A stretch of DNA of 64,000 nt from Candidatus Rokuibacteriota bacterium (lineage in GTDB: Bacteria; Methylomirabilota; Methylomirabilia; Rokubacteriales; CSP1-6). The stretch covers positions 1 through 64,000 of the forward strand of contig QHTE01000060.1 in assembly GCA_003220685.1 (NCBI GenBank). The letters are read 5' to 3'. Shown piece after piece: positions 25,371 through 32,679 of this stretch. Positions within the stretch are counted from its first letter, which is position 1; every line of letters begins with the position of its first letter. The notes beneath the pieces are model-generated. The model worked only from the letters and a program-made list of their open reading frames with translations. It had not been told where the DNA came from and did not search any database. The position numbers and the translations under genes are program-made.

Positions 25371-25995
25371 GTGGACGAGATACTCATCGGCAAGGGCGAG
25401 CGGCCAGTCCATCTGCTGCCCCGATACGGCAACCGTCACGGCCTGGTCGCCGGCGCCACCGGCACCGGCAAGACGATCTCGCTGATGGTGATGGCGGAAG
25501 GCTTCTCGCGCCTGGGCGTCCCGGTGTTCATGGCCGACGTGAAGGGCGACGTCGCCGGCCTGGCGATGGCCGGCACGCCGAACGAGAAGATCCGGCAGCG
25601 CGTCGCGGAGATCGGCATCCAGGGCTACACCAACGAAGCCAGCCCGGTGGTGTTCTGGGACCTCTACGGGAAGGCCGGTCATCCGGTCCGCGCGACGGTC
25701 AGCGAGGTCGGTCCGAGCCTCCTGGGCCGCATGCTCGAGATCGCCTTCAAGCTCGCGGACGACCGCGGCCTCTTGCTGCTCCTGTTCAGCCAGGCGGCCT
25801 CGGAGATCGTCGCCTCGACGAATCGCCGCTCGTACGACAACGACGCGTTCGCGGGCCGGAGCTGGCTCGTCTCCCCGGAGGGCGAGATCCTGCTGCGAGA
25901 CGAGCGCTGATTCACCGTTCCTGACCGCCGAGGTCGACCTCACCGCCGTCGACCGCGCCCGCCGGAGCTACCCGCGCAACCTCGTGATCCCCTGA
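25371..25995 (+). pseudogene. DUF853-type ATPase start joined to a nitrilase-family end
   Basis: GTG 25371, with GGAGGGAGG upstream, begins a DUF853/HerA-like ATPase (YjgR family). Walker A is GATGTGKT, then DVKGDVAGLA and WDLYGKAGHP. YjgR-type proteins run about 500 aa, but this one follows the family only to RGLLLL (about residue 138), and the ten or so residues usually between GRMLE and IAFKLADD are missing. It then turns into LFSQAASEIV and DNDAFAGRSWLVSPEGEIL, which resembles the end of carbon-nitrogen hydrolases. That frame stops at 25910, but one frame over it continues FLTAEVDL and RARRSYPRNLVIP to 25995. The locus looks like a deletion fusion of two genes, plus a frameshift. Confidence 0.65.
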
Positions 25996-26027
25996 CGCGT
26001 CCCGGCGCTCAACGCGGACCAGCCTGG

Positions 26028-26900
26028 TCAGATCTGGGAGTAGCCGCTGCCCGGCGTGTCGACCCCGCGACCGCGCGCGTCGGTGATCCAGCCGAACTCC
26101 TTGAGGATCTGCTGGCTGTACGTCACGCGCCCTGAAACCTTCTCGAGCGGCTCGGTCGCGAGCAGGAGCGCCGCCTTCGCCATCAGCTCGGGCGCCTCGC
26201 CCCGCGGGTCGTCGATGCTCTTGACGAGGCGGTGATAGACCGTGCCCGGCGTCGGCACGATCTGCGAGGGCGACACGCACGCGACCGACACGCCGTACTG
26301 ATAGACCTCGGCCGCCAGACCCTGCGAGAAGCGCTCGAGCGCCGCCTTCTCCGCGCCGTAGCACGTTCCGCCGCGCGTCCCGACGGCGGGGTCCGGGTAC
26401 GGGCCGCGTCCGGGCCCGATAGCGGCGCCCGACGAGATGTTGACGATCGCGCCCGCGCCCCGGGGAATCATCTCGGCCAGCGCCAGCTGGCTCAGCACGA
26501 ACGGCGCGTGGAAGTTCACGGCCCACGAGCGTAGCCAGCGGCTGAGCGGGAAGTCCTTGGTCGGCAGATAGTAGGTCAGCGCCGCGTTGTTGACGAGCAC
26601 GTCAACTGGGCCGTAGGTCTCGCGCACCGCGCCCATCAGCTTCTCGCACTCGGCGGGCTCGGCGATGTTGGCGGTGAACGCGCGCGCCTCGCCGCCCGCG
26701 GCGCGGATCGCCGCCACGGTCGTCTCGAGCGAGCCCGCGAGCTGGTGGTCGCCCTCGCGCAAAGTGCGCGCCGCGCAGACCACCCGGCCGCCTTCCGCCG
26801 CGAAGAGCCGCGCGATCTCGGCGCCGATGCCGCGCGAGGCGCCCGTCACCACCACGACCTTGCCGTCGAGTCTTCCCATGCGTTTTCGCGGATCTGCCAC
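26028..26900 (-). CDS. Short-chain dehydrogenase/reductase
   Basis: A 290-aa classical SDR. The Rossmann motif is VTGASRGIG (about residue 18). NNAALTYY, the catalytic Ser in VNISSGAAIG and Tyr-x3-Lys in CYGAEKAAL follow in order. It reduces or oxidises an alcohol/ketone with NAD(P)(H). The middle is longer than usual (KDFPLSRWLRSWAVNFHAPF and GPGRGPYPDP), typical of a subgroup without assigned substrate. ATG 26900 is preferred, giving MADPRKRMGRLDGKVVVVTG; the Met at residue 8 is an alternative. Single gene, divergent from the next one. Confidence 0.87.
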   Translation of the reverse strand: MADPRKRMGRLDGKVVVVTGASRGIGAEIARLFAAEGGRVVCAARTLREGDHQLAGSLETTVAAIRAAGGEARAFTANIAEPAECEKLMGAVRETYGPVDVLVNNAALTYYLPTKDFPLSRWLRSWAVNFHAPFVLSQLALAEMIPRGAGAIVNISSGAAIGPGRGPYPDPAVGTRGGTCYGAEKAALERFSQGLAAEVYQYGVSVACVSPSQIVPTPGTVYHRLVKSIDDPRGEAPELMAKAALLLATEPLEKVSGRVTYSQQILKEFGWITDARGRGVDTPGSGYSQI

Positions 26901-27057
26901 CCATGAATAGCGCCCCGGAAGGCCCGGCGCAAGCGCCTTTCGCCCGCCGGCGGCCGGGTTCTCCCGCGTGTCGCCTCAGGGAAAGGCCCTATTGTGACGG
27001 ATCGGTCGCGCCGCGAGAGTATTCCCCAGGAGTGGCGACGTAACCAGGGAGAGGGCC

Positions 27058-27237
27058 ATGACGGTCGTGTGCGCGTGGTGCCAACGCCAGGGACTCAGGA
27101 CGGTGCTCCGTGAAAAGGAGCCGCTCGACTGGCCGGTGGTCTCCCACGGCATCTGCGAGGAGCACGCGAAAGCGTTCCTCGCCGAGGTGCGCGAGGGCAA
27201 GACGGCCGGGCTCCCGCTCGATCGTCGCGGATCCTAG
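27058..27237 (+). CDS. 59-aa putative zinc-binding protein
   Basis: A short gene with GGGAGAGGG before ATG 27058. The product has CAWCQRQ near the N-terminus and HGICEEHAKAFLAEV about 27 residues later. This gives a CxxC...C-x2-H arrangement that could hold one zinc ion. The rest is charged, ending RRGS. No known domain is recognised. Base composition and codon use match neighbouring genes. It stands alone between the SDR and the stressosome operon. Confidence 0.65.
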   Translation: MTVVCAWCQRQGLRTVLREKEPLDWPVVSHGICEEHAKAFLAEVREGKTAGLPLDRRGS

Positions 27238-27278
27238 CCCCCTTCCCACTCAGCCCGCCGAAGGCTCGCCCGAGTCCG

Positions 27279-27331
27279 TCCTGGGGATTTCGTCCTGGGA
27301 ATTCCGCTCGATGGGTCAGGTAAACACCTGA
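27279..27331. promoter_or_regulatory. Tandem 14-bp repeat and palindrome before the stressosome operon
   Basis: TCCTGGGGATTTCG (27279-27292) is followed directly by TCCTGGGAATTCCG (27293-27306), differing at two positions. Next comes the palindrome TCAGGT-AAAC-ACCTGA (27316-27331). Both lie in the 196-base gap before rsbR and look like regulator-binding sites. I cannot place a convincing -35/-10 pair. Confidence 0.4.
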
Positions 27332-27433
27332 TGGGAGTGTCAGCATATGACCTCTAAGGTTGTTCTGGTACATCACAACACGCAGGCGTCCTCGACTGTC
27401 GTCGAGCATGTCGCGCAAGGCCAGGAGGGCCTG

Positions 27434-28333
27434 ATGAATGGGACCCAGGAAGTGGCGGCCGTGACGCAAGCGCGCCTCGAGACTACGGGCTCACGATTGC
27501 GCGAGCTGGTCGCGCACCTTCGGCATCAGCGGGCGCAGCTCCGTGAAGAATGGGCCCGGCTGATCACCGAGGCCAAGCTGCTGACGGCGATGACGAAGGA
27601 AGAGATCTTCGCCGAGGCGACCTCCGTGTACGACAACTACGTGGAGGCGCTCGAGACCGGGACGTACGAGGCGCTGCAGGCGTACGCGCGCAATCTCTCC
27701 GAGCGCATCATTCCGCGGGGCGTCGAGACGCACGAGGTGGTCGGGATCGTGCTCCTCCTGCGCGACGTGCTGGCCCGGTCGCTGTTCGCGACCTACCACG
27801 AAGACTTCAACAAGCTCAACCGGATCCTCGACGCCTACGAGCCTGCGGCCAACCGCATCGCGGCCACCGTGGCCGTCGGCTTCGTGCAGGAGCGCGAGCG
27901 CATCATCCGCGAGCAGCAGGAGGCCATCCGCGAGCTGTCGACGCCAGTGCTCCAGGTGCGCGAGCGGCTGCTGATCCTGCCGATCATCGGCGTCATCGAT
28001 CCGCAGCGCGCCCGCCAGCTGACCGAGCAGCTGCTGCGCGGCATCCGGACCAATCGAGCCAAGGTGGTCGTGCTCGACATCACGGGCGTGCCGTACATCG
28101 ACTCGCCGGTCGCGAACCACCTGGTGCAGACCGTCGAGGCCGCGCGGCTCCTCGGCGCGACCGTGATCGTCACGGGCCTCTCGCCCGAGATCGCCCAGAC
28201 CCTTGTTAATATCGGGGTAGACCTGGGGAAGATGAACACGGTCGGCGATCTCCAGGGTGGTATCGAGGAGGCCGAGCGGTTGCTCGGCTACAAGGTCGTC
28301 CTGATGCAGGAGCCCGCGCTGCAGTCCACATAA
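27434..28333 (+). CDS. rsbR: RsbR-like stressosome sensor (globin-like + STAS)
   Basis: A 299-aa RsbR-type protein. The N-terminal half is all-helical (REEWARLITEAKLLTAMTKE to about residue 170), as in the non-haem globin RsbRD domain. The C-terminal STAS domain starts with STPVLQVRERLLILPIIGVI and contains VVVLDITGVPYIDSPVANHL, where T and S are candidate RsbT phosphorylation sites. RsbR and RsbS build the stressosome scaffold. ATG 27434 is preferred because AGGAGG lies just before it and the 29 residues from the alternative ATG 27347 have unusually low-GC codons. It is the first gene of an RsbR-S-T-X operon. Confidence 0.85.
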   Translation: MNGTQEVAAVTQARLETTGSRLRELVAHLRHQRAQLREEWARLITEAKLLTAMTKEEIFAEATSVYDNYVEALETGTYEALQAYARNLSERIIPRGVETHEVVGIVLLLRDVLARSLFATYHEDFNKLNRILDAYEPAANRIAATVAVGFVQERERIIREQQEAIRELSTPVLQVRERLLILPIIGVIDPQRARQLTEQLLRGIRTNRAKVVVLDITGVPYIDSPVANHLVQTVEAARLLGATVIVTGLSPEIAQTLVNIGVDLGKMNTVGDLQGGIEEAERLLGYKVVLMQEPALQST

Positions 28334-28345
28334 GGAGACCAGGGC

Positions 28346-28726
28346 GTGCAGGTTCCGATCCTCAAGCAGGGCGCCTATCTGATCGCGACGGTGCAGTCCG
28401 CGCTGACCGACGAGGATCTCAAGCAGCTGCGCGACACCCTGGTGCTGCAAGTCAGCAAGGTCCGCGCGCGGGGCGTCATCGTGGACGTCACCGCGCTCGA
28501 CGTGATCGACTCGTTCGCGACGCGCACCTTGCGGGACGTGGCCTACATGATCCGCCTGCGCGGCGCCGAGACCGTCATCGTCGGCATCCAGCCGGAGGTG
28601 GCGTTCTCGATGGTCAAGCTCGGGCTCACGCTCGAGGGGGTCGCGACCTCGCTGGATCTGGAGGAAGGCCTGGCGTACCTCGACCGCAAAGCGAAGGCTC
28701 ACCAGGAGGTTCGCGCCCATCGCTGA
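28346..28726 (+). CDS. rsbS: RsbS-like STAS scaffold protein
   Basis: A 126-aa single-STAS protein. VPILKQGAYLIATVQSALTD opens the fold and VIVDVTALDVIDSFATRTL carries the Ser phosphorylated by RsbT in known RsbS proteins. It forms the stressosome core with RsbR and holds RsbT inactive. GTG 28346 follows AAGGAGA; it lies 12 bases after rsbR and 4 bases before rsbT. Confidence 0.9.
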   Translation: MQVPILKQGAYLIATVQSALTDEDLKQLRDTLVLQVSKVRARGVIVDVTALDVIDSFATRTLRDVAYMIRLRGAETVIVGIQPEVAFSMVKLGLTLEGVATSLDLEEGLAYLDRKAKAHQEVRAHR

Positions 28727-28730
28727 TGAG

Positions 28731-29120
28731 GTGCGTGTCTCGATAGATTGTGACTCCGACGTCGTCGCCGCCCGGCAGAAGGGGCGCGAGCTGGCGTCCC
28801 AGTGCGGGTTTCCGTCGACCGACATGGCCGTCGTCGCCACCGCGATCTCGGAGCTGGCGCGGAACATAGTTCGCTACGCTGTCCGCGGCGAGATCATCCT
28901 CCGCCTCGTGCAGAACAACGGCAAGCGGGGGATCGAGGTCGTCGCCTCCGACGACGGCCCGGGCATCCCCGACGTCGGCCTGGCCATGCAGGACGGCTAT
29001 TCCACGTCGGGGGGCCTCGGCCTCGGCCTGCCGGGCACGCGGAGGCTGATGGACGACTTCGAGATCACCTCCGACTTCGGCAAGGGCACGAGGGTCATCG
29101 TCCGTCGATGGAGACGTTGA
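28731..29120 (+). CDS. rsbT: RsbT-like switch kinase
   Basis: A 129-aa GHKL-fold serine/threonine kinase. The N-box is ATAISELARNIVRYA, the G1 box ASDDGPGIPD and the G2 box STSGGLGLGLPGTRRLMD. RsbT phosphorylates RsbS/RsbR on stress, leaves the stressosome and binds an RsbU-type N-terminal domain. Here the only such domain nearby is on the histidine kinase two genes downstream. GTG 28731 is the likely start; the following gene overlaps its last 13 bases. Confidence 0.9.
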   Translation: MRVSIDCDSDVVAARQKGRELASQCGFPSTDMAVVATAISELARNIVRYAVRGEIILRLVQNNGKRGIEVVASDDGPGIPDVGLAMQDGYSTSGGLGLGLPGTRRLMDDFEITSDFGKGTRVIVRRWRR

Positions 29121-29716
29121 TCAAGCCGCCGATCGAGTGGGCGGTCGCCGAGGTCGCGCAGCGGGGCCAGAGCGAGTCCGGCGACCGCTACGTCGCTCTC
29201 TCGACGCCCGAGGGCGGGCTCGTCGCGGTCGTGGACGGTCTGGGCCACGGCGCCGAGGCCGCGAGTGCCGCGAAGGTGGCGGTGAGGGCGCTGGAGCGGG
29301 GCGCGCATCGTCCGCTCGTCCAGTTGCTCCGCGACTGTCACCAGAGCCTGATCGGGACACGCGGCGCGGTGATCAGCGCCGCCGCGCTCGCCTTCGAGAC
29401 CATGACGTGGCTCGGCGTCGGCAACGTCGAAGGCCTCCTGCTCCGCGCGCCGGCCTCCAGGGGAGCGCGGACCGAGTCGCTCCTCGTGCGCGGCGGCGTC
29501 GTCGGGGTCCATCTGCCGGCGCTCGCGGCGGAGGTTGTCCCCATCCGCCGGGGCGACACGCTGATCCTCGCGACCGACGGCGTCCATAGCGGCTTCCTCG
29601 ACGCGACCCTGCCCTACCAGGAGCCGCAGGCGCTCGCCGACCACGTCCTGGCGCGCTGGGGCACGCACACCGACGACGCGCTCGTGCTCGCCGTCCGCTA
29701 TCTGGGGGCGGCGTGA
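29108..29716 (+). CDS. rsbX: RsbX-like PP2C phosphatase
   Basis: A 202-aa SpoIIE/PP2C-type phosphatase. Metal-site motifs are ALSTPEGGLVAVVDGLGHG and LILATDGVHSGF, with a final TDDALVLAVRY. In known stressosomes RsbX removes phosphates from RsbS and RsbR to reset the complex. ATG 29108 lies inside the end of rsbT and the stop overlaps the next GTG, so the operon is translationally coupled throughout. The length is like RsbX and far shorter than RsbU. Confidence 0.88.
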   Translation: METLIKPPIEWAVAEVAQRGQSESGDRYVALSTPEGGLVAVVDGLGHGAEAASAAKVAVRALERGAHRPLVQLLRDCHQSLIGTRGAVISAAALAFETMTWLGVGNVEGLLLRAPASRGARTESLLVRGGVVGVHLPALAAEVVPIRRGDTLILATDGVHSGFLDATLPYQEPQALADHVLARWGTHTDDALVLAVRYLGAA

Positions 29717-31044
29717 ATCCCGAGCAGCGCGACCTGGCCAAGCAGTACGCACGCGCGCTGCAGGAGTACATCGCGGGGCGCGGGGAGGCCGCGCTGCAGG
29801 AGGCCTGCGACATGGGTCGCAAGGCGCTCAGCGACGGGATCGGCGTGCACGACATGGCGGCGATCCAGCATCGCGCCCTGCTCAAGTCGCTCATGCGCGT
29901 GCGCACGCGCGAGGAGAGCTCGTCCACCCTGCGCGCGGCCAGCCGGTTCATCGTCGAGAGCCTGCTGCCGTTCGAGATGTCCCATCGCCGCAGCCAGGAG
30001 GTCAACGCCGCCCTGCGCGAGTCTGAGGAGCGGTACCGGAGCGTGGTCGACACCGCGCGCGACATCATCTTCACGCTCTCGGCCGACGGCAAGATCATGT
30101 CGATGAACCCGGTCTTCGAGACGGTGACCGGCTGGTCCCGCACCGAGTGGATCGGCCGCGACTTCCTGCCGCTCGTGCATCCCGACGATCGGCCGCGCGC
30201 CGCCGAGATCTACCAGGCCGTGCTGACGGGTCAGGTGCCGCCCCTCTTCGAGCTGGGCGTGCGCGCGAAATCCGGCTTCACCATCCCCGGCGAGTTCGTC
30301 GCCACGCCGCTGGCGCGCGGCTCGCGGATCGTCGGCGTGCTCGGGGTCGCGCGCGACATCACCGATCGCAAGAGTGCCGAGCGCGCGCTGCGCCACCTGA
30401 ACGAGGCGCTGGAGGAAGAGGTCAAGCGGATCGCCCACGCGCTGCACGACGAGGCTGGCCAGCTGCTGGCCTCCGTGCACATCGGCCTCGCCGACCTCGC
30501 CCGCGACCTGCCGGCCCCGGCCGCCCGCCGCCTGGAAGACGTGCGCGGGCTCCTCGACAAGATCGAGGAGCAGCTGCGTCACCTCTCGCACGAGCTCCGG
30601 CCGACGATCCTCGACGACCTGGGCCTCGGCCCCGCGCTCGAGTTCCTGGCCGAGGGCGTCTCCAAGCGCACGGGGCTCTCGATCGCCGTCGAGGGCTCGC
30701 CGGGCAAGCGATTGCCGGCGCCCACCGAGACGGCGCTCTACCGCATCGTGCAGGAAGCCTTGACCAACGTGACCAAGCACGCGCAGGCGACGAAAGTCTA
30801 CATCAAGTTCATGCGCAACCGCCGCTTCCTCCGCGGCGCCATCCGGGACGACGGCGTCGGGTTCGACGTGTCGGCCGTCCTGACGCGGCGGGGCGCGCGC
30901 GGCCTCGGCCTGACCGGGATCCGCGAGCGGCTGCACGCCGTCGGAGGCACCCTCGATATCATCGCCACCCCGCGTGGCGGTACCCAATTGATCCTGACCG
31001 TACCGCTGGAGGCAGACAATGCCGAATCGGATTCTCCTCGCTGA
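29713..31044 (+). CDS. Histidine kinase with RsbU-type N-terminal domain and PAS
   Basis: A 443-aa cytosolic kinase with an unusual front end. Residues 1-85 match the RsbU kinase-recruitment domain (KQYARALQEYIAGRGEAAL, GRKALSDGI, DMAAIQHRAL). A PAS domain (about 100-225) ends VLGVARDITDRK. HisKA_3 has the phospho-His in AHALHDEAGQLLAS. The HATPase has the N-box RIVQEALTNVTKHAQ, DDGVGFD and GARGLGLTGIRERL. In Bacillus this domain lets RsbT switch on the phosphatase RsbU; here it is attached to a NarL-class kinase, suggesting RsbT activates two-component phosphorylation instead. It overlaps its response regulator by 26 bases. Confidence 0.9.
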   Translation: MNPEQRDLAKQYARALQEYIAGRGEAALQEACDMGRKALSDGIGVHDMAAIQHRALLKSLMRVRTREESSSTLRAASRFIVESLLPFEMSHRRSQEVNAALRESEERYRSVVDTARDIIFTLSADGKIMSMNPVFETVTGWSRTEWIGRDFLPLVHPDDRPRAAEIYQAVLTGQVPPLFELGVRAKSGFTIPGEFVATPLARGSRIVGVLGVARDITDRKSAERALRHLNEALEEEVKRIAHALHDEAGQLLASVHIGLADLARDLPAPAARRLEDVRGLLDKIEEQLRHLSHELRPTILDDLGLGPALEFLAEGVSKRTGLSIAVEGSPGKRLPAPTETALYRIVQEALTNVTKHAQATKVYIKFMRNRRFLRGAIRDDGVGFDVSAVLTRRGARGLGLTGIRERLHAVGGTLDIIATPRGGTQLILTVPLEADNAESDSPR

Positions 31045-31651
31045 CGACCACGCGATCGTCCGGCAGGGGCTGAGGGCTTTGCTGGAGCGCGAAGGCTACA
31101 CGGTCGTCGCGGAGGCGGGCGACGGGCAGGAGGCGTTGCGGGAGGCCCGCGAGCGCTGTCCGGACGTCGCCGTCCTGGATTTCTCGATGCCGCTCTTGAA
31201 CGGGCTCGACGCCGCGCGCGAGATCCTCAAGGTCTGCCCGCGTGCCCGGGCGGTCTTGCTGACGATGCACACCGACGACCACTACGTGCTGGAGGCGGTC
31301 CGCGCCGGCATCAAGGGCTACGTCGTCAAGACGCAGGCGTCGGCCGATCTGGTGCGCGCGATCAACGAGGTGCTGCGGGGCATGATGTACCTGAGCCCTG
31401 GCATCTCGCACGCCGTGGTCGAGGCCTATCTGGCCAAGTCGGAGATGCCGCCCGACCCGCTGACCTCGCGGGAGCGCGAGGTGCTGCAGTTGGTCGCGGA
31501 GGGTAAGTCGACGAAGGAGATCGCCCGGCTCCTGGGCATCAGCTTCAAGACCGCCGAGTCTCACCGCACGCGGATCATGAAGAAGACCGACATCCACGAG
31601 ACCGCCGGGCTCGTCCGCTACGCGGTTCGCCGCGGCCTGATCCAGCCCTGA
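31019..31651 (+). CDS. NarL/FixJ response regulator, first copy
   Basis: A 210-aa two-domain regulator. The receiver has LADDHAIVRQGL, the phospho-Asp in AVLDFSMPLLNGLD and YVVKTQAS. The LuxR-type HTH is LTSREREVLQLVAEGKSTKE, then SFKTAESHRTRIM. ATG 31019 lies within the end of the kinase gene, a strong sign of a cognate pair. It is very similar throughout to the next gene, a tandem duplicate. Confidence 0.92.
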   Translation: MPNRILLADDHAIVRQGLRALLEREGYTVVAEAGDGQEALREARERCPDVAVLDFSMPLLNGLDAAREILKVCPRARAVLLTMHTDDHYVLEAVRAGIKGYVVKTQASADLVRAINEVLRGMMYLSPGISHAVVEAYLAKSEMPPDPLTSREREVLQLVAEGKSTKEIARLLGISFKTAESHRTRIMKKTDIHETAGLVRYAVRRGLIQP

Positions 31652-31722
31652 TCCGCCGCGCCGCCTGATTCGACCGCGCGCCGCGGCCCGCCGGGTGTCA
31701 GCTCTCCCCGGCCTGCGGTGAC

Positions 31723-31787
31723 GGGGAAATACCCCCCCCCATTTGCGGCGCTTGCCCGATTTGAGTCCGCGCCGGTGACTCTAGACT
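31723..31787 (+). promoter_or_regulatory. Probable leaderless promoter of the second regulator
   Basis: TTGAGT (31761-31766) and TAGACT (31782-31787) are 15 bases apart. The -10 box ends 7 bases before ATG 31795, so transcription should start at or next to the ATG and no ribosome site is present. Just upstream is GGGG-AAATA-C9 (31723-31740), a possible operator containing a nine-C run. Confidence 0.45.
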
Positions 31788-31794
31788 TCCCGGT

Positions 31795-32427
31795 ATGGCG
31801 ACGCGCGTGCTGCTGGCTGACGATCACACGATCGTCCGGCAAGGTCTGCGGATCCTGCTGCAGCGCGAGGGGTTCGAGGTCGTGGGCGAGGCGGCCAACG
31901 GCGTGGAGGCGGTGCGCATGGCCACCGAGACCGTCCCGGACGTCGTCGTCCTGGACTACGGTATGCCCCTCATGAACGGCCTGGCGGCGGCCCGCGAGAT
32001 CATGGCGGCGTGCCCGCGCGCGAAGCTGATCCTCCTGACGATGCACGCGGACGACCGCTACGTGCTCGAGGCGGTGCGCCTGGGCGTGAAGGGATACGTC
32101 GTCAAGAGCCAGGCGCCCACCGACCTGGTGCGCGCGATCCACGAGGTGCTCAACGGCATGATGTACCTGAGCCCGCGCGTCTCGCGGACGGTCGTCCAGG
32201 CGTATCTGGCGAAGTCGGAGCTGCCGCCCGATCCGCTCACGCCGCGTGAGCGGGAAGTGCTGCAGCTGGTCGCGGCCGGCAAGACCACGAAGGAAGTCGC
32301 CGAGGCGCTCGGCATCAGCGTGAAGACCGCCGAGTCGCACCGGACGCACATCATGCAGAAGCTCGACACGTCCAACACCGCCGGCGTCGTTCGCTACGCG
32401 ATCCGTCAGGGTCTGATCCAGGTCTGA
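31795..32427 (+). CDS. NarL/FixJ response regulator, second copy
   Basis: A 210-aa paralogue of the preceding gene with the same length and layout: LADDHTIVRQGL, VVLDYGMPLMNGL with the phospho-Asp, YVVKSQAP and the HTH LTPREREVLQLVAAGKTTKE, SVKTAESHRTHIM. Most residues are shared by eye, including YLAKSE-PPDPLT in the linker. Differences cluster in the first receiver helices and the last HTH helix region (QKLDTSNTAG versus KKTDIHETAG). It is separated from the operon by 143 bases with its own likely promoter, so it may be expressed independently. It lacks a Shine-Dalgarno sequence. Confidence 0.92.
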   Translation: MATRVLLADDHTIVRQGLRILLQREGFEVVGEAANGVEAVRMATETVPDVVVLDYGMPLMNGLAAAREIMAACPRAKLILLTMHADDRYVLEAVRLGVKGYVVKSQAPTDLVRAIHEVLNGMMYLSPRVSRTVVQAYLAKSELPPDPLTPREREVLQLVAAGKTTKEVAEALGISVKTAESHRTHIMQKLDTSNTAGVVRYAIRQGLIQV

Positions 32428-32473
32428 GCGGCGCGCTCGCGCCGCGCTTTCGTCGCCGCACTCCCCGCTCGAG

Positions 32474-32512
32474 CCCGCACGTCAAAGCCCGGACTGGCCC
32501 GTGCGGGATTTT
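32474..32512 (+). terminator. Intrinsic terminator after the stressosome/regulator block
   Basis: CCCGCACG (32474-32481) pairs perfectly with CGTGCGGG (32500-32507) around an 18-base loop and is followed by ATTTT. It separates the regulators from the exopolysaccharide operon. Confidence 0.65.
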
Positions 32513-32569
32513 CCGAATGCCCATTCGGGGGTTCGGCGAATTGAGCGCGCGTTCCGCGGATCGTAACGT
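32513..32569 (+). promoter_or_regulatory. Exopolysaccharide operon promoter with upstream palindrome
   Basis: TTGAGC (32541-32546) and TAACGT (32564-32569) are exactly 17 bases apart, with a predicted start near 32576. The palindrome CCGAATG-CC-CATTCGG (32513-32528) lies just upstream. The same TTGAG-type -35, 17-base spacer and TAACGTAG occur again at 60164. The leader to ATG 32680 is about 105 bases and holds no other gene. Confidence 0.55.
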
Positions 32570-32679
32570 AGCAATCGATGCATCGCGACGTGACGCGCGC
32601 ACCACACTGGCCGCAGAAGAGCGCGGAGCCTCAGGAAATCGCACAGCGCTCACGAGATCAGGAAAGGGGACGAGTCATC

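Noticed and set aside
31731-31740. Nine-C run as a phase-variation switch
   Set aside because: It lies upstream of the likely -35 box in a non-coding gap, and a single homopolymer in GC-rich DNA is not enough evidence; kept only as part of a possible operator.
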